Source of the DNA: Rubripirellula sp.
Lineage (GTDB): Bacteria > Planctomycetota > Planctomycetia > Pirellulales > Pirellulaceae
Direction of reading: 5' to 3'
DNA length: 64,000 nucleotides
Assembly (NCBI GenBank): GCA_029245125.1
Contig: JAQWPZ010000264.1
Span: 26,628-90,627 of the forward strand
Position 1 is the stretch's first letter. Each line of letters opens with the position of its first letter. The position numbers and the translations under genes are program-made. A model generated the notes under the pieces. The model saw only the letters and a program-made list of their open reading frames with translations. It was not told the origin of the DNA and did not search any database. This document shows positions 54,890-63,857 of the stretch, piece by piece.

Positions 54890-54975
54890 CTCGCTTGGAT
54901 TAGGCTTTGGAGTGACCGCTAAAAAGATATCGACCGGCATCGTTTTGATGCCTAGGCTCTGCGTAATTGTGACGC
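54890..54975 (-). pseudogene. Fragment resembling the N-terminus of ComM
   Basis: On the minus strand a 93-codon open frame (54767-55048) contains SLGIKTMPVDIFLAVTPKP. This parallels LLGIEAMPVDVEVDISPAA of the intact ComM (start at 57452). At DNA level GATATCGACCGGCATCGTTT plus TGATGCCTAG differs from the comM sequence at only about four of 30 positions. Flanks are not ComM-like. I take it as the remnant of another comM copy; a small unrelated gene is a less likely alternative. Confidence 0.6.
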
Positions 54976-55219
54976 TCTCGTCACTCGGTTTTCGTGCCGC
55001 CCAGTATCTACGTTTTTGATGTCGTGTGGGCTGAGATGTCGCGAACATGGGCGGGCAGTCGCGAGTCGCCCAGGCTCAGCTTGCGGCGTTTACACGATCC
55101 GCCCGGGGAATCGACCGCGAAAGAAGATGGCTCAGCCGAGAAAGAAGATCGCTCCAACGCGATGAGTCGCGGTAGCTTGATCGACTTCGATCAAGCCAGG
55201 GTGACGAAGCGATGTTGGT

Positions 55220-55243
55220 GGAGTGGAGTGGAGTGGAGTGGAG
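55220..55243 (+). repeat. GGAGT pentanucleotide run
   Basis: Four perfect GGAGT units followed by GGAG, in a non-coding region. A typical slippage-prone microsatellite. Confidence 0.85.
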
Positions 55244-55354
55244 CCGAATCTTTTTCTTCGATCAATTCGACTGCCGATCCCGTCCGTCCATGATCCACTG
55301 ACCGCCGTGTCGCGTAACGGCGGCTTGGGGAGGTTGCTGCCCCTGAAACGCTAT

Positions 55355-55774
55355 CTAGCCGACGTTCCACTGGTTGGTGCACCATTCGACTCGGTCAGCT
55401 CGTTTGGGGCTGTGCTTGGTTTGTGGGTTGAATTTCTGATTATCCAAGAACAGCACGAGAGTTTTGAAGGGGACCTCGATATGTTGGCTCACAACATCCA
55501 CCGTCTCGCTGTCGAAGTTCCAATCGTAGAGAAGTTTATTGTCTCGTTCGAACCAAGCGTCGAGGTATTCAACGTCCGTTGTACTGACGACCACGAAGTC
55601 ACACTTCTTTTTGCAAAGAAATCCGAGTAATTGAGCCGCCACGGTTCGGGTTTTTACCAAATCACCATCACAGGATGCTGAGGCGATATTCCAGAGACTG
55701 ACGAAACCGTCATCATCGAGGTCATCGGGCGAGGCCTGAATTTCGAGCGATTCGGTGAAATCTAATGCTGTCAT
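55355..55774 (-). CDS. Hypothetical acidic protein
   Basis: 139 residues from ATG 55774. Acidic and rich in aromatic residues, without signal or membrane segment: SPDDLDDDGFVSLWNIASAS, LLGFLCKKKCDFVVVSTTDV, DVVSQHIEVPFKTLVLFLDN. I do not recognise the family. The balanced composition suggests a real gene. It is on the same strand as comM, 121 bases behind it, and could be expressed with it. Confidence 0.6.
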   Translation of the reverse strand: MTALDFTESLEIQASPDDLDDDGFVSLWNIASASCDGDLVKTRTVAAQLLGFLCKKKCDFVVVSTTDVEYLDAWFERDNKLLYDWNFDSETVDVVSQHIEVPFKTLVLFLDNQKFNPQTKHSPKRADRVEWCTNQWNVG

Positions 55775-55895
55775 CTAGATTTGGGTTGAATGGGATGCGT
55801 GCGATCAGGAAACCATGACATTATCAGAAGAATGCTGACGCCGAAACGCCTGATTGCCAAGCCCCGACCGATGAAGAAGGCGGTTCGGGGCCTCG

Positions 55896-57452
55896 TTATT
55901 GCCATAAATCGCGGTCCAGGCTGCGGTAGCCGATCGCTTCGGCGAGGTGGGTTTCGGTCAGTGAATCGTCGTCGGCGACATCAGCGATCGTGCGTGCGAC
56001 ACGTAGAATTTTGTCGTGTGCCCGCGCTGAAAGCCCCATTTCTTCCACGCTGTGTCGGAGCATTTGCTTACAGGCTTTATTGAGTTCACAGTGCTGACGC
56101 ACCTGTCGACTGGTCATTTGTGCGTTGTACCGAACCGGAATGCCATTGGAGATGGAGTTGGTGAAGCGATCGGTTTGCCGCGTACGAGCCCGCATCACCT
56201 CCTCACGCATCTGATCACTTGTTGTGCCGGCGGTGGTGGATGATGAGAGTTCATCAAATGGCACCGCTGGGACTTCGATGTGAAGATCGATTCGGTCCAT
56301 CAGAGGCCCGGAAATTTTCGACATGTACTTCTCAACTTGCGGAGGTGTGCAGTTGCAACTTCGGCGGGGATCGCTGCGATAGCCACACGGGCAAGGATTG
56401 GCAGCGGCGATGAGCATGAAATCGGCAGGGAAGGTCGAACTTCGAAGGGCACGTGAAATGGTGACAATGCCATCCTCCAGCGGTTGTCGCATCACTTCGA
56501 GTGTTTTCCGATTGAACTCTGGAAGCTCATCCAAGAACAGGATTCCGTTATGGGCTTTGCTGATCTCTCCGGGGGCTGGTGGACTTCCGCCGCCCACCAA
56601 GCCTGCATCGCTGATCGTGTGATGTGGGCTCCGAAAGGGGCGTCGCGCCAGCAACGGTTGTCCGGCAGGAAGTTGGCCCAGCGCACTGTAGATACGAGTC
56701 GTTTCAATCGACTCGGTCGCACAGAGTGGAGGCAAGATTGTCGGCATCCGCTTAGCTAGCATCGTCTTGCCGCTCCCGGGCGGTCCGAGCATCATCAGAT
56801 TGTGTCGTCCCGCCGCAGCGAGCATCATTGCCCGCTTGGCTGATTCTTGGCCACGAACGTCCCCGAAATCAATGTCGTAGCTACTGAAGCGTTCAAACCA
56901 ATGCTGCAACTGGCTGGGTGCAGGGGCGAGATCGACTTCCCCTGAAAAGAATCCAATCGCTTGGGTCAGGCTCTCGACTGGAATGATTTCGAGACGATCG
57001 ACGACTGCGGCTTCGCAAGCGTTGGCAGTCGGTACAACCAATCCACGGAGTTGCTGGTTTTTGGCTGCTTCGATAGCGATGGATAGTGCCCCTTTAACTG
57101 GTCGTGTGACCCCTTCCAACGCTAACTCACCGATGACGGCGTATTGCTCCAGTTGTTCGGTAGCGAGCTGGCCACTTCCGGCGAGGACCCCGAGCGCAAC
57201 AGGCAGGTCGAAGGAAGTCGCTTGCTTTGGTAGGTCGCCGGGGGCGAGATTGATGACGACCCGATCAATTGGCCGGATGTAACCGCTGTTGACGATCGCA
57301 CGCTCCATCCGATGCGTGCTTTCTTTGACTGCCGCATCTGGCAAGCCGACCAGAATCGTCTTCGGCATTGCCGCCGGAGAAATGTCGACTTCGACATCGA
57401 CCGGCATCGCCTCGATGCCTAGTAACGTAAACGTCTTCAAACGCGCAAGCAT
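55896..57452 (-). CDS. comM: Mg-chelatase-like AAA protein ComM/YifB
   Basis: 518 residues from ATG 57452 (MLARLKTFTLLGIEAMPVD), the standard ComM start; the open frame reaches 57512. An N-terminal lon-protease-like ChlI domain is followed by the AAA+ core with Walker A GPPGSGKTMLAKRMP (near 220), Walker B GILFLDELPEFNRKTLEVMR and zinc-type CPCGYR, and the C-terminal Mg_chelatase_C domain (RAHDKILRVARTIADVA). ComM is a helicase for branch migration in natural transformation. Decayed fragments of the same gene lie on both sides (see 54890-54975 and 57705-57863). Confidence 0.95.
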   Translation of the reverse strand: MLARLKTFTLLGIEAMPVDVEVDISPAAMPKTILVGLPDAAVKESTHRMERAIVNSGYIRPIDRVVINLAPGDLPKQATSFDLPVALGVLAGSGQLATEQLEQYAVIGELALEGVTRPVKGALSIAIEAAKNQQLRGLVVPTANACEAAVVDRLEIIPVESLTQAIGFFSGEVDLAPAPSQLQHWFERFSSYDIDFGDVRGQESAKRAMMLAAAGRHNLMMLGPPGSGKTMLAKRMPTILPPLCATESIETTRIYSALGQLPAGQPLLARRPFRSPHHTISDAGLVGGGSPPAPGEISKAHNGILFLDELPEFNRKTLEVMRQPLEDGIVTISRALRSSTFPADFMLIAAANPCPCGYRSDPRRSCNCTPPQVEKYMSKISGPLMDRIDLHIEVPAVPFDELSSSTTAGTTSDQMREEVMRARTRQTDRFTNSISNGIPVRYNAQMTSRQVRQHCELNKACKQMLRHSVEEMGLSARAHDKILRVARTIADVADDDSLTETHLAEAIGYRSLDRDLWQ

Positions 57453-58168
57453 TGCCCCATGCCTCCACAAGATTGCCGCGGTGTTGCCCCATGAATCCGA
57501 AACCGCAGCCAATCCAGATTCATTCCCAAATGGTGACCACTTCTGCGTGAGTCATCAAGCGGTCAACAGGTTCTCATCAAGCCAAAGGCAGCAGAGGCGA
57601 TATCGTCAAGAATGCTAGCGAACACCGATGCGGTTGATGGTCTGTCCCCGAATGAACTACCCGAATATTCTACGCCCGAATGATCTTACGAATGATTTCT
57701 TCCCCGGCATAAAGTCCGCAGGGAACGTGATCCACAGAGAAAAGCAATCGATCACGACCGCGCTGTCCTCCATCGACTGTCGCATCACTTCAAGAGTCTT
57801 TGGATTGAACTCGTGGAGTCCATCAAGAAACAAAATGCGTTTGCGTGGCTTCCTTTACTCTGGCTCCATTCGATAAAATCGCTTTCTGATTTGGCGACTT
57901 CTGTGCAATTCGTCTGCTTCGGTTCGAGTTGCCTGCTTCGGTTCGTGATGCAGGTGGATGATGGTTTTCGTCGGCCCGGCAAGTGTTTTATTTGCGTGGC
58001 GGGTTTCTGATGATGTGCCAGCCACTTTGAGCAATCGTGAGTCCAGTCGACTAATTTATCGATTGATCCAAATGGAAATTTTGTCTTCACAAAACGCGAG
58101 TTCGGATCGCGAGCAGCGGACAATTCGGGATGTTGCTCAACGAATATCAACTGTTTCGTAAGATCTGA
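57453..58168. other. Long intergenic region upstream of comM
   Basis: 716 bases between comM and the M41 gene (divergent). It holds a decayed comM fragment (57705-57863). Elsewhere only short open frames without coding character; no repeat or RNA gene recognised. Confidence 0.55.
57705..57863 (-). pseudogene. Decayed internal fragment of comM (Walker B region)
   Basis: Read on the minus strand from 57839, the fragment gives ILFLDGLHEFNPKTLEVMRQ, then SMEDSAVVID and further on TFPADFM. Intact ComM has ILFLDELPEFNRKTLEVMRQ, PLEDGIVTIS and TFPADFM at the same spacing. A TAA stop replaces Ile of the codons just upstream (GAG TAA against GAG ATC), and similarity ends after FPADFM and before about 57863. 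It is therefore a fossil of a second copy, in the same orientation as comM. Confidence 0.85.
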
Positions 58169-58783
58169 ATGACCAATGATGGGATGAGTCGCAGCAATCG
58201 ATTGCTATACTCATTCGCCATGATGAGGCAGGATGAAATGAAATTGAATGAGGACAAACGAGACGATCGCATCGAGGATGACGCGATTGCTGATGATGCG
58301 TCCCAGATGGTGGCGACTGCCTATCATGAAGCTGGGCATGCGGTGATGGCGTTGTCCTTTGGTTGTCCAATCAAAAAAGTCACCATCGTTCCGGGGCGTT
58401 CCTGGCTCGGGCAGTATCGGCTTGGTGTTTGCGAGCTCCAGAAAGGCCGGTCAGCTCATGGGAAAAGTGGATTGGATGACGAGATCGTGATCCTATTTGC
58501 AGGGATGGTGGCCGAGGCTCATTTCACCGGAAGATATTGTGAGGCGGGTGCGGCCGAGGACCTGAATTCAATTCGACGGTTGTTATGCCAACGCGTCAGT
58601 AGCGGAAAACAGCACGAGCGATTACAGCGACGTTTGTTAGCCCTAACAGAGCATCTTCTAAATGACGCGGGGACTGCCTTGGCAGTTGAGTTGGTCGCGA
58701 AAGAGTTGATGCAAAAACAGACGATCAGTGGTCGAGCCGTTCGACACTTTTATCAACAAGCGATGCGACAAAGCTCGACATAA
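58169..58783 (+). CDS. Stand-alone peptidase M41 (FtsH-like) domain protein
   Basis: 204 residues from ATG 58169 (an ATG pair at 58220 is possible). The zinc motif AYHEAGHAVMAL gives His53, Glu54 and His57, and the third ligand is Asp131 in AGAAEDLNS, as in FtsH. VTIVPGRSWLGQYRLGVCEL and DDEIVILFAGMVAEAHFTG are M41-like. There is no AAA+ domain and no transmembrane helix, so it cannot unfold substrates like FtsH; a partner or a small-substrate role is inferred. tex starts 14 bases downstream, so co-transcription is likely. Confidence 0.85.
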   Translation: MTNDGMSRSNRLLYSFAMMRQDEMKLNEDKRDDRIEDDAIADDASQMVATAYHEAGHAVMALSFGCPIKKVTIVPGRSWLGQYRLGVCELQKGRSAHGKSGLDDEIVILFAGMVAEAHFTGRYCEAGAAEDLNSIRRLLCQRVSSGKQHERLQRRLLALTEHLLNDAGTALAVELVAKELMQKQTISGRAVRHFYQQAMRQSST

Positions 58784-58797
58784 ATGGTGGTTTAGGA

Positions 58798-60957
58798 ATG
58801 CCGGAAAATCAGGATTTAGAACAACGGGCTCGGGCGATTGCCGCCGAGTTGCAATTGCCAATTCAGCAGGTCTTGGCCGCGATGGAGTTGCTCGAGGCGG
58901 GGAATACGATCCCCTTTATTGCTCGATATCGCAAAGAAGTGACGAAGGGACTCGATGAGATCGCGCTACGATCGATCGAGGATGCCGTCGAAAAGGCGAC
59001 AGCACTTGCTGCTCGGAAGGCAACGGTCATCAAGAGCATTCAAGGTCAAGGCTTGATGACCGAGGCCTTGCTGGCTTCGATTGAGGGTTGCAGCGAGTTG
59101 CAACAACTCGAGATGATCTATTTGCCCTTCAAGCCCAAACGCCGCACCAAGGCCGCGATAGCCCGTGAACGTGGACTGCAGCCCTTGGCTGATCGATTGA
59201 TGCTGCAAGAACCCATCGGTTTATCACGAACTGCGTTGCTCAGCCAGTTTGTGAATTCTGAAAAAGAGGTGCCCGATGGTGATGCCGCCTTGCAAGGGGC
59301 GCTCGCGATTGTGGCCGAGCAATGGTCTGAGGACACCGAACTGCGAAGCTGGATGATTGAGGATGCATTCAAGAGTGGCGGGGTGACCTCCAATGTGAAG
59401 CGAGGGAAAAAACCGCAAGCCGAAAAATTCGAGCTCTATTTTGACCATCGGGAAGCAGTCGCGAAAATTCCTTCCCATCGATTGTTGGCAATGCTGCGAG
59501 GTGAATCGGAGGGATTGTTGCGAATTGGCATCGCCATGGAGGAGGGGAGGGCGGTGGCGCGAATGAAATCCCACTTCATTCACAATCGACAGTTTGAGTT
59601 CTATCGAGAATTGGTAGCCACGATTCAGGACTGTTACGAGCGGCTGCTCCAGCCAGCGACTCAATCAGCCATTCTGCAGCGTCTCAAGGAGCAGGCTGAT
59701 ACTGATGCCATCGATGTGTTTGGGAAGAACTTGCATGAATTATTGATGGCTTCACCAGCCGGGCCGCGAGTGACCTTGGGGATCGACCCTGGTTTTCGAA
59801 CGGGGTGTAAGCTTGCCGTTGTCGATGAGACGGGCAAATTCTTGGCAACCAGCACGATCTATCCGACTCCACCCAAAAGTGATCGTGAATCAGCCGCGAA
59901 GCGGGTCCTCGAATTAATAAAAAAGCACAGCATCGAGTTGATTGCGATTGGAAACGGCACCGCTTCCAGAGAAACGGATGTTTTTGTCGGTGACCTGCTG
60001 AAGGAACACGATTTGAGTTTGACCAAGGTGATGGTCAGCGAATCGGGAGCTTCGATTTATTCGGCGAGTGAAGTGGCAATCAAGGAGTTTCCGGACTTGG
60101 ATGTGACGGTTCGCGGCGCGATCAGCATTGCTCGGCGACTTCAAGATCCGCTGGCTGAGTTGGTGAAGACCGATCCAAAGTCAATTGGTGTGGGGCAATA
60201 TCAACACGACGTGAACCAGAGCAGGCTTCGTAAATGCCTGGACCGGACAGTGGAATCATGCGTCAACGCGGTTGGTGTCGACCTGAATATGGCAAGCGTT
60301 TCCCTGTTGTCCCACGTGGCGGGGATCGGTCCGAAATTGGCAGAGAACATCGTTGCACACAGAGACCAAAATGGCCAATTTGAGAATCGCAAACAATTGA
60401 TGCGGGTTGCAAAGCTGGGCAGCAAAGCATTTGAGCAGGCCGCAGGATTTCTACGCATTCGCAGTGGAGAAGAACCGCTCGATAATTCGGCGGTGCACCC
60501 GGAAAGTTATCCTTTGGTTGGTCGAATGGCGAAGCAATTGAAAGTCGATACCAGAGCCTTGGTAGGGACTTCTGGCCTCTCCCAAAAATTGCAACCGGCT
60601 GACTACGTTGATGAGCGTTTCGGTCTGCCAACTGTCGTCGATATTATTGCTGAATTAGAAAAGCCAGGTCGTGATCCACGCCGCGAGTTTCGTGTGGTGC
60701 AATTCGATGATTCGATCAATTGCATCGAGGACTTAAAAGCTGGCTTGGTGATGGAAGGTGTTATCACGAATGTCACGCACTTCGGAGCATTTGTTGATAT
60801 CGGAGTTCATCAGGATGCCCTGATTCATATTTCGCAACTATCCAATTCATTCGTCAAGGATCCGAACGAGGTCGTGGCAGTTGGTGACTTAGTGAAGGTC
60901 AAGGTTTTGGAAATCGACGTAGGACGGAAGCGAATTTCGGTCACCAGGAAATTTTGA
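58798..60957 (+). CDS. tex: Tex-type RNA-binding transcription accessory protein
   Basis: 719 residues, a little shorter than many Tex proteins. Order of domains: N-terminal helical region (ELQLPIQQVLAAMELLEAGN and PFIARYRKEVTKGLDEI), YqgF-like RNase H fold (TLGIDPGFRTGCKLAVVDE, about 325-345), helix-hairpin-helix (VAGIGPKLAENIVAHRDQNG, about 505), and a C-terminal S1 domain (EGVITNVTHFGAFVDIGVHQ). It acts at the transcription/RNA level in the cytoplasm. ATG 58798 has GGTGG seven bases upstream. Complete, probably in one transcript with the M41 gene. Confidence 0.95.
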   Translation: MPENQDLEQRARAIAAELQLPIQQVLAAMELLEAGNTIPFIARYRKEVTKGLDEIALRSIEDAVEKATALAARKATVIKSIQGQGLMTEALLASIEGCSELQQLEMIYLPFKPKRRTKAAIARERGLQPLADRLMLQEPIGLSRTALLSQFVNSEKEVPDGDAALQGALAIVAEQWSEDTELRSWMIEDAFKSGGVTSNVKRGKKPQAEKFELYFDHREAVAKIPSHRLLAMLRGESEGLLRIGIAMEEGRAVARMKSHFIHNRQFEFYRELVATIQDCYERLLQPATQSAILQRLKEQADTDAIDVFGKNLHELLMASPAGPRVTLGIDPGFRTGCKLAVVDETGKFLATSTIYPTPPKSDRESAAKRVLELIKKHSIELIAIGNGTASRETDVFVGDLLKEHDLSLTKVMVSESGASIYSASEVAIKEFPDLDVTVRGAISIARRLQDPLAELVKTDPKSIGVGQYQHDVNQSRLRKCLDRTVESCVNAVGVDLNMASVSLLSHVAGIGPKLAENIVAHRDQNGQFENRKQLMRVAKLGSKAFEQAAGFLRIRSGEEPLDNSAVHPESYPLVGRMAKQLKVDTRALVGTSGLSQKLQPADYVDERFGLPTVVDIIAELEKPGRDPRREFRVVQFDDSINCIEDLKAGLVMEGVITNVTHFGAFVDIGVHQDALIHISQLSNSFVKDPNEVVAVGDLVKVKVLEIDVGRKRISVTRKF

Positions 60958-61006
60958 GCGTGGCGAGAGCAAGCTTGTAGACTCGTTATCGGCAGATGGA
61001 CCTGTT

Positions 61007-61028
61007 GTGCAAGTTGCGATTCTTGCAC
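61007..61028. terminator. Hairpin between tex and the DUF2490 gene
   Basis: GTGCAAG / CTTGCAC with an 8-base loop lies in the 90-base spacer of two convergent genes. Could be a bidirectional terminator; no T-run. Confidence 0.35.
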
Positions 61029-61047
61029 CAGCGTGGAATCGCTTTGC

Positions 61048-61749
61048 TTAAAAGAAGAAGTTGATCGCAAGAATGTGGTTCATTTCATCTGTGCCTCCCT
61101 GACGGTTGCTGAATTGATTCAGGTATCCAATTTCTGTTCGCACTGGTGCGTGCGGACACCGTTTGAAGCCAAAGCCGATGAAAGCACGATTTTGGTCCAG
61201 GCCTGTATTTGCTCCCCAGTCCGTATCGTTGAGATTAAAGAAAATCTCATCCCATAAGACAAATGACCACTGTGGGCAATGGCTCAGAACCCGTTGGCCC
61301 CTCGCAAATTGTCGCCAACGGAGTCCGACGTCGTCGCCGGTCTCAAGCCAGCGTTGTTCAAACCGACTGCGATGCTGAAATAGCCAATCGCCTAGAGATG
61401 GTGTGGCAGTCCACTGTTGCCAAAAGCGATGTTCATCGAAGTTGTCACCCGCTAACGGTGACGTCCGAATCCAACCATAGCCGGCCCAGAGAGATTGCTC
61501 CTCGCTCATTGCGTAGCCCAAACCAGGCCGAACAATGCTTTGGTTGAATCCCCCGCTGTCGTCGCGAAGACGGTAGTGTGAGTCGAACCACCACCGCAGA
61601 CGAGTGTCTTTACCAAGCGATTCGAATTTGCCGTTGCCCAAGGCGGCTAACCAGAGCCCGGTATCATCCTGAGTTTGCGCAGAGAGGGTCGGTGTTGTTC
61701 CGATGAACAACACTGCCAGCGTGATTGCAAAAAAGAATAATCGACTCAT
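61048..61749 (-). CDS. DUF2490 family outer-membrane-like protein
   Basis: 233 residues. Signal peptide (FFFAITLAVLFIGTTPTLSA) then DDTGLWLAALGNGKFESLGK. LRWWFDSHYRLRDDSGGFNQ, YGWIRTSPLAGDNFDEHRFW, HRSRFEQRWLETGDDVGLRW and the Phe-rich end HILAINFFF are those of DUF2490, a predicted outer-membrane beta-barrel. Function unknown. Single gene on the minus strand, convergent with tex. Confidence 0.82.
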   Translation of the reverse strand: MSRLFFFAITLAVLFIGTTPTLSAQTQDDTGLWLAALGNGKFESLGKDTRLRWWFDSHYRLRDDSGGFNQSIVRPGLGYAMSEEQSLWAGYGWIRTSPLAGDNFDEHRFWQQWTATPSLGDWLFQHRSRFEQRWLETGDDVGLRWRQFARGQRVLSHCPQWSFVLWDEIFFNLNDTDWGANTGLDQNRAFIGFGFKRCPHAPVRTEIGYLNQFSNRQGGTDEMNHILAINFFF

Positions 61750-62204
61750 GGTGCCAATTCGTTTTTTTCGTTGCCGATCGTATCACGTGGACACCACATC
61801 CTGCGAGTTGTGAAGCTACCGGTTAACCTGCACATCGGCGAACAAAATTGGTGGGGCCATTGAAAGTGACTCGCATGCCGACCGGGCATGTTTCCTTTGT
61901 TCGCATGTAATGGCAGTGACGGTTGCACCTTGCAAGCAGCGAGTTAATCGCTGCCCGTAACCTGTCATGTCCGTTTTTTCCGCTGCGGTTCCGCAGCGGT
62001 TCCGCAGCGGCGGCGGCTCTGAGCAGCAGCGCTCCGGTGTTGATCGCTGGCACCGGCATCTCCACTGGCACCGGAATCTCCACGAATTGACAGCGATGCT
62101 TCACAATCGCCCTGCCAGGTTTTTGGAAATGGGTGGAAAGCTCGTACGCACTGAAATGCGGTTTCCGGATTCACCCTTCCTGTCGACCGGCTAAGCTATT
62201 GGTT
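61750..62204. other. Intergenic region with short repeats
   Basis: 455 bases between divergent genes. Near 61980 the palindrome CCGCTGCGG-TT-CCGCAGCGG is followed by a further CCGCAGCGG. At 62048-62065 and 62066-62083 an 18-base word (TGGCACCGGCATCTCCAC) is repeated with one change. Open frames here are short and look non-coding. Confidence 0.6.
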
Positions 62205-63857
62205 ATGAAAACAAGCAAGCAAATCCTGATCGTTCTGTTATTCGCGTCGGCCTTGCAGCAAGCTGCCCCTGCAGAGGAGTGGTGGAGAATCAATGGTGAG
62301 CCCCGCAATGCTGATTTCATCCACGGAAAATTCCTCGGCGATAAATCGAATGCTTCTGACGAACTGAAGAGTTTTCTGCGACAGAAAGAGTTTGAAGAAT
62401 GGGAAACCTACGAGGATGAATGGGTCAAGCTGCGGTATCCGAAACACGATTTGTTAAAGTTTGTGAGGAATGATCAAGGGGATCAGATTCGAGTCAACGG
62501 GAGTGTTGTAACAACCGTCCACAATCGATTTCGATATGCGTATTGCCTGACCGCAGGTGAAGCGGTTTATGGTGTGTTCTTGTTGCAGGTTGTTGATTGG
62601 ATGGATGATGGAGGCTGCTTCTGTGGGCCCATCGTTCACCACATTTACAACATCGAAAACAAATGCTTGGTGCGATTCAGTTTGCTGCCAGGTGGCGCGG
62701 TGAAAAAAGCGCAGGTACTTGGCGAGCAATTGCGGCTTATGTCGTTTGAGTGGACTCATTTGCAATGTCCGAGGCCGGTCTACGAAACGATGGTCGAGTC
62801 AATGGAATTGAAGATTCCCCTGAAATTGACGTCTGAGCAAATAACGGCAGAGGTGGACCGCCGCTATGGGATCGGAGGACGGGCCGGTTTGATGCAAAAG
62901 GGTATGCCAATCACCGAGGCGATCGAATTCATGGGCAAGCCGGTTGAGCAGACTGAAACGCAAGTGGCTTGGCATGGCAGGCGAGGAGATTATCGCGTCA
63001 AAGCTGTTGTGAAAATCAAGGATCAAAAAGTCGACCAGCTTATGAACGAATCCGTGATCAGGATCTCGGATGAACCGATTGAGGGGACGCTTAGTTGGGC
63101 CAGTTGGCGGATTCCTGATTCAAATGATTTTTTTGGCGAGGAGATTGAGCCTGACAAAGTTTCTGAAATCAGCGAGGACATCAAAGTCAAGGCGGCAGAT
63201 ATTTGTCTCTCGTCGATCAGCGGAGCACGCGCTTGGGAAGCCCATGGAATACTGCAATTACTTGCCGAAGAACACGGCTTCTGTTCATCCAAGGTGGTCG
63301 ATTTTCTCAAGCATGGCGATCGAGCGTTTGATAGTTTTGAGTTCGATACCTTTGATCTGTATCGTGTGAAAAATGCGATCACCGCGGAGATGTCAGAGGA
63401 GTACATTCGCCAATTTTTAAACCGCTTAGCCTCGAAAGATCCGTACACAATCGAAGCGACAGCTGGTTCATGGGTATCACCAGCTGATGTCTGTCATCGC
63501 TTGTTTTTGCAGGCCTATCGCCTGCAGCGGATGCTGGCTCCCAAAGCTGCTGAAAAGACACTCGTAAGATTTGCGGATGATAAGCAGCTAGGTTATCGCG
63601 TTCCGATTCTGAACGAATTGCTTGACCAGTTTTCGCCGGATCAGCAATTCAATCTTGTGCTTTCGAGCATCTTGATTGCCGCGGAAAATGAAAACCTTGA
63701 TCTCACTGAGGCCGCCTTGGCAGGGGTGGCTGAAAGGAGCTGGAGTGATCCGGCCAAGCTTGATCAGCTAAAACAGGCCATCGGAAAAATCAATCATTTG
63801 CCAAACACGCGGCGCTGGCGAGACCGACAAGCAGAGGCCCTCAATGCGATCGATTGA
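62205..63857 (+). CDS. Hypothetical exported protein
   Basis: 550 residues from ATG 62205. The signal peptide (ILIVLLFASALQQAAPAEEW) is clear, and earlier in-frame codons to 62133 are not needed. The mature part begins WWRINGEPRNADFIHGKF; later stretches such as RYGIGGRAGLMQKGMPITEA and VSPADVCHRLFLQAYRLQ suggest an alpha-helical C-terminal half. I do not recognise the family. The stop is followed by 143 bases to the window end without a gene. Confidence 0.72.
   Translation: MKTSKQILIVLLFASALQQAAPAEEWWRINGEPRNADFIHGKFLGDKSNASDELKSFLRQKEFEEWETYEDEWVKLRYPKHDLLKFVRNDQGDQIRVNGSVVTTVHNRFRYAYCLTAGEAVYGVFLLQVVDWMDDGGCFCGPIVHHIYNIENKCLVRFSLLPGGAVKKAQVLGEQLRLMSFEWTHLQCPRPVYETMVESMELKIPLKLTSEQITAEVDRRYGIGGRAGLMQKGMPITEAIEFMGKPVEQTETQVAWHGRRGDYRVKAVVKIKDQKVDQLMNESVIRISDEPIEGTLSWASWRIPDSNDFFGEEIEPDKVSEISEDIKVKAADICLSSISGARAWEAHGILQLLAEEHGFCSSKVVDFLKHGDRAFDSFEFDTFDLYRVKNAITAEMSEEYIRQFLNRLASKDPYTIEATAGSWVSPADVCHRLFLQAYRLQRMLAPKAAEKTLVRFADDKQLGYRVPILNELLDQFSPDQQFNLVLSSILIAAENENLDLTEAALAGVAERSWSDPAKLDQLKQAIGKINHLPNTRRWRDRQAEALNAID

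Larger units (their letters stand above)
54600..55354. other. Long intergenic region with pseudogene trace
   Basis: 755 bases. Contents: a comM-like fragment at about 54890-54975 and a GGAGT pentanucleotide run at 55220-55243 (listed separately). The rest shows no gene or RNA signal that I recognise. Confidence 0.55.

Noticed and set aside
61823..62104. 93-codon minus-strand frame after the DUF2490 gene start
   Set aside because: Covers short tandem repeats, has an Ala/Arg/Cys bias and no recognisable feature.
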